This document shows, piece after piece, positions 1 through 7,822 of a stretch of DNA of 64,000 nucleotides. The translations under genes and the position numbers were made by a program. The stretch comes from Duganella sp. OV510 (GTDB lineage: Bacteria; Pseudomonadota; Gammaproteobacteria; Burkholderiales; Burkholderiaceae_D): assembly GCF_900100205.1 (NCBI RefSeq), contig NZ_FNEQ01000010.1, forward strand, positions 1 to 64,000. Direction: 5' to 3'. Within the stretch, counting starts at the first letter, position 1. The number at the start of each line of letters is the position of its first letter. The notes under the pieces were generated by a model. That model did no database searches, was not told where the DNA came from, and saw only the letters and a program-made list of their open reading frames with translations.

Positions 1-182
1 CCACTGCTGGTCACTGGTTCGCTCTTCTCAAAAATACTGACAGTATTTCTACTGAATATTTCTTTGTTGAGCATTTAATGCTTTTTGTTGCAGCATCAAA
101 CGCCCACATTTATCGACTGTAAATTTTTAAAGATCTTGCACTGCGTGCCGCGAAGCGTTTTGTTCGTCAGCGAAGAAGGAAG
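1..182 (-). other. rRNA operon 5' leader with boxA-like element (rRNA genes lie off the left edge)
   Basis: No protein gene fits here. Read on the minus strand, the stretch resembles the untranslated leader that precedes 16S rRNA in Oxalobacteraceae. A boxA-like antitermination element, GATCTTTAAAA, lies at 125-135. It is followed by AT-rich sequence and a perfect inverted repeat AAATACTG/CAGTATTT at 32-39 and 41-48, which could form part of a processing stem. No rRNA sequence itself is inside the window. The identification rests on recognition of the leader and on the promoter next to it. Confidence 0.6.
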
Positions 183-211
183 AGTATGAAGCGTTTGCAG
201 CATTTCGTCAA
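183..211 (-). promoter_or_regulatory. Probable rRNA operon sigma-70 promoter
   Basis: On the minus strand there is TTGACG (206-211), exactly 17 bp, then CATACT (183-188), matching five and four of the six consensus bases. It points into the boxA-containing leader and away from the enoyl-CoA hydratase gene. That is the expected layout for an rrn promoter. Confidence 0.55.
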
Positions 212-274
212 CCTTCTTTTTCTCTCGCTTAACTCAGCATTTACATGCGGTGTCTTGCGAGGGACAGAATCATA

Positions 275-1051
275 TCAAAGCCCCTCGAAGTTTGGCAAGC
301 GTTTTTCCAGGAAAGCTTTCATGCCTTCTTTTTGGGCTGGTGTGCCGAACGCGGAATGGAACAGGCGGCGCTCATAAGTCACGCCTTCCGACAGCGTGGT
401 TTCGAAGGCGCGGTTGACCGCATCCTTGATTTGCATGGCCACCGAAGTCGGCATCGCGGCGATCTGCGTGGCCACCGCCAGTGCCTCCTCGATCAGCTTG
501 TCGGCCGGAATCACGCGCGACACCAGGCCGATGCGCTCCGCCTCGGCCGCATCAATGGTGCGGGCGGTCAGCAGCATGTCCATGGCCTTGGCCTTGCCGA
601 TCGCGCGCGGCAGGCGCTGCGTGCCGCCGGCACCCGGCGTCACGCCAACCTTGATTTCCGGCTGGCCGAACTTGGCGCTGTCCGCCGCGATCAGGAAGTC
701 ACACATCATCGCCAGCTCGCAGCCGCCGCCCAGCGCGTAGCCGGCCACGGCGCCGATCACCGGCTTGCGGACGCGCAGGATGTGTTCCCAGTTGCGGCCA
801 ATATAGTTGTCGCGATAGGTATCCGGGTAAGTGTATTCCGCCATGGCGGCGATGTCGGCGCCGGCCGCAAACGCTTTCTCGCTGCCGGTCAGCACGATGC
901 AGCCGATGGCCGGGTCGGCGTCGAACTTATATAAAGCCTCACCCAGCTCGTTCATCATATTGTCGTTCAGCGCATTCAGCGCTTTCGGACGGTTCAGACG
1001 GATCAGGGCTACTTTATCGTGCACTTCGACAATCAGGTCTTCATACGACAT
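275..1051 (-). CDS. Enoyl-CoA hydratase/isomerase (crotonase family)
   Basis: The 258-residue product has the normal length of a short-chain enoyl-CoA hydratase, which adds water to trans-2-enoyl-CoA in beta-oxidation or aromatic-acid degradation. It carries the crotonase core: an AAGADIAAM oxyanion-hole segment near residue 62, the GYALGGGCELAMMCD segment near residue 105 with the first catalytic Glu, and FGQPEIKVGVTPGAGGTQ near residue 135 with the second. The start is supported by GGAGG six bases upstream of the ATG. It is divergent from the MFS gene. The sequence matches PaaF/Ech-type enzymes, but the exact pathway cannot be read from context, so no symbol is given. Confidence 0.93.
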   Translation of the reverse strand: MSYEDLIVEVHDKVALIRLNRPKALNALNDNMMNELGEALYKFDADPAIGCIVLTGSEKAFAAGADIAAMAEYTYPDTYRDNYIGRNWEHILRVRKPVIGAVAGYALGGGCELAMMCDFLIAADSAKFGQPEIKVGVTPGAGGTQRLPRAIGKAKAMDMLLTARTIDAAEAERIGLVSRVIPADKLIEEALAVATQIAAMPTSVAMQIKDAVNRAFETTLSEGVTYERRLFHSAFGTPAQKEGMKAFLEKRLPNFEGL

Positions 1052-1109
1052 GTGTACCTCCAGGTGGAATATTTACCGGGCGATTGTAGCGCCTATCCCC
1101 CGCGCTGGT

Positions 1110-2405
1110 ATGATTGAAATCTGGCAACCCGCACCAAACGAGCTTCCTATTCTTAACGCCTTCCGCAACGCGCTTCTGAGCGACAACCTGCTACGCAACG
1201 GCGATTTCCGGCGCTACTGGTCCAGCGCCATCATCAACGGCTTCGGCAGCTATGTCAGCGCGCTAGCGCTGCCGTTGTGTGCGGTGCTGCTGCTGAAGGC
1301 ATCGCCAGCGCAAATGGGCATGATGGGCGCCGCCGCCGCCCTGCCCTACGCGCTGCTGGCCCTGCCGGCCGGCGTTTTCCTCGATCGCAACCGCAAGCTG
1401 CCCATCCTGCTGGCGAGCAAGGCCGTGCAGGCGGTGTCGCTGGCCAGCATCCCGCTGGCGTGGTGGCTGGGCCTGCTGTCGGTGCCATGGCTGTATGCCA
1501 TTTCCTTCATTTCCGGCATCTGCGCGGTGATCGGCGGTGGCGCCGAGGTGGTATTCCTGACCAATATGATTGGCCGCGACAAGCTGACCGACGCCCAATC
1601 CAAGTTCACCGCCACCGATTCCGCCGCGCGCCTGCTGGCACCGGGCTTTGCCGGCGTGCTGATCCAATGGCTGACCGCGCCGTATGCGGTGCTGCTGAAC
1701 GCCATCGGCTTTCTCGTCTCCATCGCGCTGCTGCGCAATGTGAAGGCCAACGATCCCAAGCCGCCGCCGAGCGACAAGCATCCGCTGCGCGATATCCACG
1801 ACGGCATCCTGTTCATCTGGCGCCAGCCGCTGCTGCGCACGCTGGCCTGGGTTTCCGGCTCGTGGCACATGCTGTTCTACGGCTTCGCGGCGCTGCACGT
1901 GATTTTTGCCACGCGCGAGCTGGGCATGAGTCCCGGCATGCTGGGCATGGCACAGATGCTGGGCGGCGTCGGCGTGCTGGCCAGTTCGCTGCTGCTGAAG
2001 CCGCTGACCCAACGCTATGGCCCCACCGGCACGATGAAAATGGGCATGACCCTGTGTGCGCTGGCATACACTGTAACGCCGCTGATTCCAGCCAATCTGT
2101 TGGGCTATCCGCTGGCCAGCGCGATTGCCTGCGCCACCATGTCCTTCTTCCTGGATTGTGGCGTGATGCTGTTCCTGCTGCCATACACCACCATGCGCCA
2201 GAAAGTCACGCCGGACGCGTACCTTGGCCGCATGGTGTCGACCATGCGCTTCCTGACAGTGTCGGTGGCGCCGCTGGGCGCGCTGAGCGCCGGCTATCTC
2301 GGCGAACATTTCAATGTGCGCACCGGCATGGCCTGCGTTGCGGCCGGCGGTATCGTCCTGACTTTGCTGCTGGCCCTGTCGCCTTCCGTGCGCCAGAAAA
2401 GCTGA
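1110..2405 (+). CDS. MFS transporter (EntS-like, MFS_3 type)
   Basis: The 431-residue product is a major facilitator superfamily carrier with about 12 hydrophobic segments in the inner membrane, probably an exporter driven by the proton gradient. The segment FLDRNRKLPIL after the second helix is the usual basic loop of the family. An open frame runs further upstream, but that part would overlap the enoyl-CoA hydratase gene antisense. The ATG at 1110 gives a normal N-terminus, although no strong ribosome-binding site precedes it. The substrate is unknown; the closest-looking relatives are multidrug and siderophore exporters. Confidence 0.85.
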   Translation: MIEIWQPAPNELPILNAFRNALLSDNLLRNGDFRRYWSSAIINGFGSYVSALALPLCAVLLLKASPAQMGMMGAAAALPYALLALPAGVFLDRNRKLPILLASKAVQAVSLASIPLAWWLGLLSVPWLYAISFISGICAVIGGGAEVVFLTNMIGRDKLTDAQSKFTATDSAARLLAPGFAGVLIQWLTAPYAVLLNAIGFLVSIALLRNVKANDPKPPPSDKHPLRDIHDGILFIWRQPLLRTLAWVSGSWHMLFYGFAALHVIFATRELGMSPGMLGMAQMLGGVGVLASSLLLKPLTQRYGPTGTMKMGMTLCALAYTVTPLIPANLLGYPLASAIACATMSFFLDCGVMLFLLPYTTMRQKVTPDAYLGRMVSTMRFLTVSVAPLGALSAGYLGEHFNVRTGMACVAAGGIVLTLLLALSPSVRQKS

Positions 2406-2449
2406 CGAGCCGTTAGGCTGGCTCCAGTGTTCAACAATAGGAGTCAGCC

Positions 2450-2887
2450 ATGTTCAAATCCATTCTATTGCCGACGGATGGGTCCGATCTGTCCGAGAAA
2501 GCCACCGCGACCGCCGTGGAATTCGCCAGGCTGCATCAATCGCGGATTACCGCCATTTCGGTGATCCAGCCGCTGCTGATGCCGTCGCTGGGCGACAGCG
2601 GCGCCATGATCAGCATCGACCAGTACGAAGCCGACATGAAAAACGCCGCCCGCCAGCATATCGACAAGGTGGCGGCAGCCGCCAGCGCGGCGGGCATTCC
2701 ATTCGAGGGGATTATCGCAGCGTCGCCCAATCCCTATGAAGAGATCGTGGATGCTGCCAAGAAGTACGGCTGCGACCTGATCATGATGGCCTCGCACGGC
2801 CGTACCGGCCTGAGCAAGCTGTTACTGGGCAGCGAGACGCAAAGCGTGCTATCCCACACCACGCTGCCCGTGCTGGTACTGCGTTAG
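2450..2887 (+). CDS. Universal stress protein (UspA family)
   Basis: The 145-residue single-domain Usp protein has the N-terminal strand MFKSILLPTDGSDLSEKA. Near the C-terminus is the ATP-binding loop SHGRTGLSKLLLGS, which fits the G-2X-G-9X-G-S pattern except that the first Gly is Ala. The product is cytoplasmic and probably dimeric; in this family it modulates stress survival. The start is preceded by a good ATAGGAG site. The stop codon overlaps the 3' end of the convergent mltA gene by 4 bp. The target process is not evident. Confidence 0.92.
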   Translation: MFKSILLPTDGSDLSEKATATAVEFARLHQSRITAISVIQPLLMPSLGDSGAMISIDQYEADMKNAARQHIDKVAAAASAAGIPFEGIIAASPNPYEEIVDAAKKYGCDLIMMASHGRTGLSKLLLGSETQSVLSHTTLPVLVLR

Positions 2888-4116
2888 AACTTCTTCGGCA
2901 GCAGCACCCAGATATTGCCGCGCTGTTTCATGCGGCCGGCATTCTCGGCAGCCTCGGCGCCAAAGCCGAAGAAGTAGTCGACACGGATGGCGCCACGAAT
3001 GGCGCCGCCCGTATCCTGCGCCATCACCAGCCGCTGCAGCGGGATATCGCTGTTCGGCATGGTGGTGGACAGGAATACCGGCGCGCCCTGCGGCAACTGG
3101 GTGGCGTCGATGGCGATCGAACGCTGCGGCGTCAACGGCACGCCCAGCGAGCCTTTCGGCCCCACTTTCGGGTCCGGCAACTTCTCTTCTCTAAAGAACA
3201 CATAGCTCGGATTGACGTTGAACAGTTCCTGCATGCGGGTAGGATGACCAGCCACCCACGCCTTGATGCCCTGCGCGGACGCCTGTTCCACCGTCAACTC
3301 ACCCTTCTCCACCAGGTATTTGCCGATGGATTTATACGGATGGCCGTTCTGGTCCGCATACGCCACACGCACCGTTTCACCGGTTTCGCTCAGCTGCACG
3401 CGGCCCGAGCCCTGCACCTGCAGGAAGAAGGATTCGACCGGATCGTCGACCCACAGCAGCTCCTTGCCGCTGAAGCTGGCCGATTCGATATCGGCGCGGG
3501 TGGCGTACGGCACCACCTTTTTGCCAACCAGCTTGCCGCGCAGGCGCATGCCCTTCAACTCCGGATAAACGCCGGCCAGGTCGATGGTGACCATGTCGTC
3601 CGGTACTTTATACAGCGGCGTCTGATAGGCGCCGCCTTTTTTACGCGAACCATGCAGCAGCGGCTCGTAGTAGCCGGTGACCAGGCCGTCGCTGGCGCCA
3701 TCCGGCGCGATCACCTGGTTCGGCTCCAGGAAAGTCTCGAAGAAGGTGCGGATCGCCTTGTCGTCATTGCCATTGACGCTGCGGGCGACAGTGCAGGCTT
3801 CCTTCCACGTCGCCTGCTTGACCAGCACACTGCACGATGAAGTAAAGGCTGGCCAGGCGGCGCGGACGTCGTCCTTTTCCCAGCCTGGCAGCGCGGCGAA
3901 CGAGGCCGGCACCATTTGCAGCTTGCCAGGTGGCGCAGGCTGGGCCGGCGGTGCTGGCGTCGGGATTGGCGCTGGCGGCGTCGGCTGAACCGGTGGCTGC
4001 GGCGGCACTGGCGACACCCTGGCCTGGTCGGGCGGCAGCGGCGTGGAGGTACAGGCGGCGAGCGCAAGCGCAACAACGCCCATCGAAACGGGTAGACTAC
4101 GGCGTGGAGATAACAT
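2884..4116 (-). CDS. mltA: Membrane-bound lytic murein transglycosylase A, MltA
   Basis: The 410-residue lipoprotein cleaves the MurNAc-GlcNAc bond of peptidoglycan to leave 1,6-anhydro-MurNAc, and acts on the periplasmic face of the outer membrane. The N-terminus has a lipobox (LALAACTS) and a Pro-rich linker. It is followed by the MltA domain (FFLQVQGSGRVQL near residue 230) and the C-terminal 3D domain with AQDTGGAIRGAIRVDYFFG, which holds the catalytic Asp. The ATG at 4116 is preferred over an in-frame TTG six bases upstream. The start lies 14 bp from that of a divergent small membrane protein. Confidence 0.95.
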   Translation of the reverse strand: MLSPRRSLPVSMGVVALALAACTSTPLPPDQARVSPVPPQPPVQPTPPAPIPTPAPPAQPAPPGKLQMVPASFAALPGWEKDDVRAAWPAFTSSCSVLVKQATWKEACTVARSVNGNDDKAIRTFFETFLEPNQVIAPDGASDGLVTGYYEPLLHGSRKKGGAYQTPLYKVPDDMVTIDLAGVYPELKGMRLRGKLVGKKVVPYATRADIESASFSGKELLWVDDPVESFFLQVQGSGRVQLSETGETVRVAYADQNGHPYKSIGKYLVEKGELTVEQASAQGIKAWVAGHPTRMQELFNVNPSYVFFREEKLPDPKVGPKGSLGVPLTPQRSIAIDATQLPQGAPVFLSTTMPNSDIPLQRLVMAQDTGGAIRGAIRVDYFFGFGAEAAENAGRMKQRGNIWVLLPKKF

Positions 4117-4130
4117 AAACAAGGATAACT

Positions 4131-4214
4131 ATGTGGCTATTAATGGTGGAAGCAGGCGTGGCGTTTTTCCTGCTGGTGTTCATCGTCTGGTGGACCATGA
4201 AGGGCAAGAAATAA
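4131..4214 (+). CDS. 27-residue single-helix membrane protein
   Basis: A short open frame starts with ATG 6 nt after AAGGA. It encodes MWLLMVEAG, then a strongly hydrophobic stretch (VAFFLLVFIVWW) and a basic tail TMKGKK. That is one predicted membrane helix with a positive cytoplasmic end. It lies divergently from mltA, only 14 bp between start codons, and ends one base before the apaG stop on the other strand. The function is unknown. Support comes from the ribosome-binding site, the exact fit between flanking genes and the helix-plus-basic-tail design. It is short enough that chance cannot be excluded. Confidence 0.55.
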   Translation: MWLLMVEAGVAFFLLVFIVWWTMKGKK

Positions 4215-4215
4215 G

Positions 4216-4590
4216 TCAGTGCAGCGTGCGCGGCAGCGACAGCACGAATTCCGGGATCTTCGCCTCGAACTGATGGCCGTCCTCGGCCACGCAGAAGTAT
4301 TCGCCGACCATCGAGCCCTGCGGCGTTTGCAGCGCGGCGCCGCTGGTGTATTCGAACTGCTCGCCCGGTTGCAGCAGCGGCTGGTGGCCGACCACGCCCA
4401 GCCCGCGCACTTCCTCAATATGGTTGTTGGCGTCCGTGATGATCCAGTGGCGCGAAATCAGCTGCGCCGCGACCGTGCCGGTATTCTTGATCGTGATCGA
4501 GTACGTAAACACAAAATTCGTGCGCTCCGGGTCTGACTGATCCGGCAGGTACTGGGTTCTGACCGATACGGTAAATTCATAAGTCGACAT
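4216..4590 (-). CDS. apaG: ApaG protein (Co2+/Mg2+ efflux-associated)
   Basis: The 124-residue product is a typical ApaG, a fibronectin-III-like all-beta protein. Visible features are the FTYSITIKNTGTVAAQLISRHW core (written here in part: ITIKNTG, QLISRHW), the GVVGHQPLLQPGEQF loop and TPQGSMVGEYF. The biochemical role is uncertain, although apaG mutants in enterics affect cobalt resistance. A longer frame exists, but the ATG at 4590 has GAGGA ten bases upstream and gives the family N-terminus. An 8-bp hairpin lies just upstream. Confidence 0.93.
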   Translation of the reverse strand: MSTYEFTVSVRTQYLPDQSDPERTNFVFTYSITIKNTGTVAAQLISRHWIITDANNHIEEVRGLGVVGHQPLLQPGEQFEYTSGAALQTPQGSMVGEYFCVAEDGHQFEAKIPEFVLSLPRTLH

Positions 4591-4611
4591 CAACATTCCT
4601 CTACATGGCAA

Positions 4612-4636
4612 GCTTGGCGATCAGATACCGCCAAGC
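4612..4636 (-). repeat. Inverted repeat in the apaG 5' region
   Basis: GCTTGGCG (4612-4619) and CGCCAAGC (4629-4636) form a perfect 8-bp stem with a 9-nt loop. The nearest base is 21 nt upstream of the apaG ATG. No T-run follows on either strand, so it is not an intrinsic terminator. It could be an operator or an mRNA 5' stem-loop. Confidence 0.5.
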
Positions 4637-4760
4637 ATCCATTGCACCTTAAATCGGCGCGCTGTGCAAGGACGGCGCGGCAGAAAACGGGCGCAACGGC
4701 GCGGAGCAGCGTAAAATAACGCATCTTTTTTAATGCAAGCCCAAGGGCCAGCCCAAAGCC

Positions 4761-5426
4761 ATGACCACTTTCCGCATCGCTCCCAGCATCCTGTCCGCCG
4801 ATTTCGCCCGACTGGGTGAAGAGGTACACAACGTCGTTACCGCCGGCGCCGACATCATCCACTTTGACGTGATGGACAACCATTACGTGCCCAACCTGAC
4901 CATCGGCCCGCTGGTGTGCCAGGCGATCCGTCCGCACGTGGATGTGCCGATCGATGTGCACCTGATGGTCAAGCCGGTGGACCGCATCATTCCGGACTTC
5001 GCCAAGGCCGGCGCCAACATCATCACCTTCCACCCAGAAGCGTCCGATCACATCGACCGTTCGCTGCAATTGATCCGCGACCACGGCTGCAAGGCCGGCC
5101 TGGTGTTCAACCCGGCCACGCCGCTGAGCTACCTGGAGCACGTGATGGACAAGATCGACATGATCCTGATCATGTCGGTCAATCCAGGCTTCGGCGGCCA
5201 GTCCTTCATTCCGCAGGCGCTGAAGAAGATCGCTGAAGCACGCCGCCTGATCGACGAATCCGGCCGCGACATCCTGCTGGAAGTCGATGGCGGCATCAAG
5301 ATCGACAACATCGCCGCTGCCGCCGCTGCCGGCGCCGACACCTTTGTTGCCGGTTCGGCCATCTTCGGCCAGCCGGACTACAAGGCCGTGATCGACGCCA
5401 TGCGCGCCAACCTCGCCAAGGTCTAA
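4761..5426 (+). CDS. rpe: Ribulose-phosphate 3-epimerase
   Basis: The 221-residue TIM-barrel enzyme interconverts ribulose-5-phosphate and xylulose-5-phosphate in the pentose phosphate pathway. Visible signatures are IAPSILSADFARL at the N-terminus, HFDVMDNHYVPNLTIG with the metal-binding His/Asp pair, DVHLMV, SVNPGFGGQSFI and VDGGI with the second Asp. It begins the rpe-gph-trp cluster common in Burkholderiales; gph follows after only 4 nt. Confidence 0.96.
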   Translation: MTTFRIAPSILSADFARLGEEVHNVVTAGADIIHFDVMDNHYVPNLTIGPLVCQAIRPHVDVPIDVHLMVKPVDRIIPDFAKAGANIITFHPEASDHIDRSLQLIRDHGCKAGLVFNPATPLSYLEHVMDKIDMILIMSVNPGFGGQSFIPQALKKIAEARRLIDESGRDILLEVDGGIKIDNIAAAAAAGADTFVAGSAIFGQPDYKAVIDAMRANLAKV

Positions 5427-5430
5427 GACG

Positions 5431-6123
5431 ATGAGCGTGCTGGCAGGCGTGCGCGCCGCAATCATCGACCTTGACGGCACCATGCTGGACACGATCCCCG
5501 ACTTCCATGTCGCGATCAACGCCATGCGTGGTGAACTGGGCCTGGCGCCGATCACCCAGGCGCAAATCGCCCTGATGGTCGGCAAAGGCTCGGAAAACCT
5601 GATCCGCTCCGTGCTGTCGCTGGATTGGGATGCCGAGCGGGTCGAGGCGGCCTTCGAGGCGGCGATGCAGTCCTACCAGCGCAACTACCTGGCCATCAAC
5701 GGCAACCACAGCACGCTGTTCCCGGAAGTGATACAGGGCCTGAGCGCGATGAAGGCCAACGGCCTGCGCCTGGCCTGCGTCACCAACAAGCCGATCAGCT
5801 TCACCACGCCGCTGCTGAAGCTCAAGGGCCTGGACCAGTTCTTCGAAGTGGTCTACGGCGGCGACTCGCTGCCGCGCAAGAAGCCGGACCCGCTGCCGCT
5901 GCAAACCGTGTGCGCCGACTTCGGCCTGCCACCGGCGCAGGTGGTGGCCATCGGCGATTCCTCGAATGACGCGCAAGCCGCACGGGCTGCGGGCTGCCCG
6001 GTGCTGACGGTGCCATATGGTTATAACCACGGAGAGTCTATACACGACACGGATTCCGATGGTATAGTGAGCACGCTGCTAGAAGCGGCTAGCCTGATTC
6101 GTTCACATCACACCCATAGCTGA
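5431..6123 (+). CDS. gph: Phosphoglycolate phosphatase (HAD family)
   Basis: The 230-residue HAD hydrolase removes phosphate from 2-phosphoglycolate. Motif I is IDLDGTMLDT with the nucleophile Asp. Motif II is CVTNKP, motif III is the Lys in RKKPDPLPL, and motif IV is IGDSSNDAQAA. The cap insertion between motifs I and II is of the phosphoglycolate type. It is translationally close to rpe and directly precedes the trp leader, so part of trp transcription may read through from here. Confidence 0.93.
   Translation: MSVLAGVRAAIIDLDGTMLDTIPDFHVAINAMRGELGLAPITQAQIALMVGKGSENLIRSVLSLDWDAERVEAAFEAAMQSYQRNYLAINGNHSTLFPEVIQGLSAMKANGLRLACVTNKPISFTTPLLKLKGLDQFFEVVYGGDSLPRKKPDPLPLQTVCADFGLPPAQVVAIGDSSNDAQAARAAGCPVLTVPYGYNHGESIHDTDSDGIVSTLLEAASLIRSHHTHS
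6039..6068 (+). promoter_or_regulatory. Possible trp operon promoter inside the gph 3' end
   Basis: TATACA (6039-6044) and TATAGT (6063-6068) are separated by 18 bp, about 60-70 nt before the trp leader peptide. That would give a leader RNA of normal length for an attenuator. Both boxes are only partial matches, so this is tentative. Confidence 0.3.
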
Positions 6124-6136
6124 ACAACTGACCAAC

Positions 6137-6226
6137 ATGTCGTCTCTCACCAAAAAACACAACGTCAACCAACCAGGCTCGATTGAGGCCTGGCTGTGGC
6201 GACGCTGGCAATCCTGGCATAACTAA
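6137..6226 (+). CDS. trpL: trp operon leader peptide (four Trp codons)
   Basis: The 29-codon open frame begins MSSLTKKHNVNQPG and ends with AWLWRRWQSWHN before TAA. It contains Trp codons at 6191, 6197, 6206 and 6215: four in nine codons, for the rarest amino acid. It lies between gph and trpE and is followed 13 nt after the stop by an intrinsic terminator. Ribosome stalling at these codons when charged tRNA-Trp is scarce would allow the antiterminator to form. No strong Shine-Dalgarno sequence precedes the ATG. Confidence 0.85.
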   Translation: MSSLTKKHNVNQPGSIEAWLWRRWQSWHN

Positions 6227-6251
6227 GCCGAACTGATTGCTGTCGTCCGCC
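6198..6251 (+). promoter_or_regulatory. trp attenuator antiterminator pairing
   Basis: Bases 6198-6212 (GGCGACGCTGGCAAT) can pair with 6236-6251 (ATTGCTGTCGTCCGCC). GCAAT pairs with ATTGC, two G-U pairs follow, then GCGACG-type pairs with one mismatch and one bulge. The 3' arm includes the left arm of the terminator stem, so the two structures exclude each other. The 5' arm lies within the Trp-codon region of trpL, as expected for ribosome-controlled attenuation. A competing 6-bp hairpin CCAGGC/GCCTGG lies upstream at 6173-6193. Confidence 0.65.
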
Positions 6252-6275
6252 CGCTTGCGCGCGACAGGTTTTTTT
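6240..6275 (+). terminator. trp attenuator (intrinsic terminator before trpE)
   Basis: CTGTCG (6240-6245) pairs with CGACAG (6262-6267). A further 3-bp inner stem closes above a 2-nt bulge. Seven T residues follow at 6269-6275. It sits between trpL and the trpE start, where it would end transcription when tryptophan is plentiful. Confidence 0.82.
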
Positions 6276-6324
6276 GATGCACCACCCGCCGGCATACCTC
6301 ATACCGGCGGCATGGAGAGAACAC

Positions 6325-7821
6325 ATGACCGAACTCGAATTCAAATCGTTGGCCACGAATGGCTACAACCGTATCCCGCTGATCGCGGAAGCTTTCGCCG
6401 ATCTCGAAACGCCGCTCACCCTCTACCTGAAACTGGCGCAGAGCCAGAACGCCGGCAAGAACACCTTCCTGCTGGAGTCAGTGGTCGGCGGCGAGCGTTT
6501 CGGCCGCTACTCCTTCATTGGCCTGCCGGCCACCACGCTGCTGCGCACCTTCGGCAACCGCACCGAGATCGTCAAGAACGGCGCGGTGATCGAGACGCAC
6601 GAAGGCAATCCGCTGGATTTCATCGAGACCTACCAGAAGCGCTTTAAAGTAGCGATCCGCCCTGGCATGCCGCGCTTCTGCGGCGGCCTGGCCGGCTACT
6701 TCGGTTACGACACCGTGCGCCACATCGAGAAAACGCTGGCCAACAGCGCGCAAAAAGATGACCTGGGCTTGCCCGACATCCAGCTGATGGTGACCGAGGA
6801 GCTGGCCGTCATTGATAACCTGAGCGGCAAGCTGTATCTGATCGTCTACGCCGACACCGCGCAGCCGGAATCCTACGCCAAAGCGAAACTGCGCCTCAAA
6901 GAGCTGCGCGTGATGCTGCGCCGTGGTGTCGAAGTGCCGGTGGCTAGCGCCTCGGTGCGCACCGAAGCCGTGCGCGAATTCGCCAAAGAAGATTATCTGA
7001 AAGCCGTCGCCCGCGCCCACGAATACGTGCTGGCCGGTGATCTGATGCAGGTGCAGATCGGCCAGCGCATCCGCAAGCCGTATGTCGACTCGCCTTTGAG
7101 CCTGTACCGCGCATTGCGTTCGCTGAACCCGTCGCCGTATATGTACTTCTACAATTTCGGCGACATGCAGATAGTCGGCGCCTCGCCTGAGATTTTGGTA
7201 CGCAACGAAACCGCGCCGGACGGCGAGAAAAAAGTCACGCTGCGTCCGATCGCCGGCACCCGCCCACGTGGCGCCACACCTGAACGCGATATTGAGCTGG
7301 CCAGGGAACTGCTGGCCGATCAAAAAGAAATCGCCGAACACGTGATGCTGATCGACCTGGCGCGCAATGACCTGGGCCGTATCTCGGAAATCGGCAGCGT
7401 CAAGGTGACCGACCGCCTGGTCATCGAAAAGTATTCGCACGTGCAGCACATCGTCTCCAACGTCGAGGGCAAGCTGAAAGACGGCTTGTCCAACCTGGAC
7501 GTGCTGCGCGCCACCTTCCCGGCCGGCACGCTGACCGGCGCACCGAAAGTGCGCGCGATGGAAGTCATCGACGAGCTGGAAATCTCCAAGCGCGGCATCT
7601 ATGGCGGCGCCTGCGGCTACCTGTCGTTCGGTGGCGAGATGGATGTGGCGATTGCGATCCGCACCGGCGTGATCAAGGACGGCAACCTGTACGTGCAGGC
7701 TGCCGCCGGCATCGTCGCCGATTCGATCGCCGAGATGGAATGGCAGGAAACTGAACACAAGGCGCGCGCTGTACTGCGCGCCGCCGAGCAAGTGCAAGAT
7801 GGCCTGGATGGGGAGTTCTAA
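6325..7821 (+). CDS. trpE: Anthranilate synthase component I
   Basis: The 498-residue chorismate-binding subunit makes anthranilate from chorismate with ammonia supplied by TrpG, the first step of tryptophan synthesis. The N-terminal domain has the FLLESVVGGERFGRYSFIG region, which contains the LLES tryptophan feedback site. The C-terminal chorismate-binding domain shows IAGTRPRG, DLARNDLGRI, HIVSNVEG, TFPAGTLTGAPK and RAMEVIDELE. The ATG at 6325 follows GGAGAG. A longer frame would start inside the attenuator and is rejected. trpG begins 1 nt after the stop. Confidence 0.97.
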   Translation: MTELEFKSLATNGYNRIPLIAEAFADLETPLTLYLKLAQSQNAGKNTFLLESVVGGERFGRYSFIGLPATTLLRTFGNRTEIVKNGAVIETHEGNPLDFIETYQKRFKVAIRPGMPRFCGGLAGYFGYDTVRHIEKTLANSAQKDDLGLPDIQLMVTEELAVIDNLSGKLYLIVYADTAQPESYAKAKLRLKELRVMLRRGVEVPVASASVRTEAVREFAKEDYLKAVARAHEYVLAGDLMQVQIGQRIRKPYVDSPLSLYRALRSLNPSPYMYFYNFGDMQIVGASPEILVRNETAPDGEKKVTLRPIAGTRPRGATPERDIELARELLADQKEIAEHVMLIDLARNDLGRISEIGSVKVTDRLVIEKYSHVQHIVSNVEGKLKDGLSNLDVLRATFPAGTLTGAPKVRAMEVIDELEISKRGIYGGACGYLSFGGEMDVAIAIRTGVIKDGNLYVQAAAGIVADSIAEMEWQETEHKARAVLRAAEQVQDGLDGEF

Positions 7822-7822
7822 T

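Noticed and set aside
831..1109. 93-codon N-terminal extension of the MFS gene
   Set aside because: It would run antisense through the start and RBS of the enoyl-CoA hydratase gene and encodes no membrane helix. The ATG at 1110 gives a normal MFS start.
4590..5585. A 331-codon minus-strand frame opposite rpe
   Set aside because: Rpe on the plus strand has every family motif. The opposite frame has no domain and spans the rpe-gph junction.
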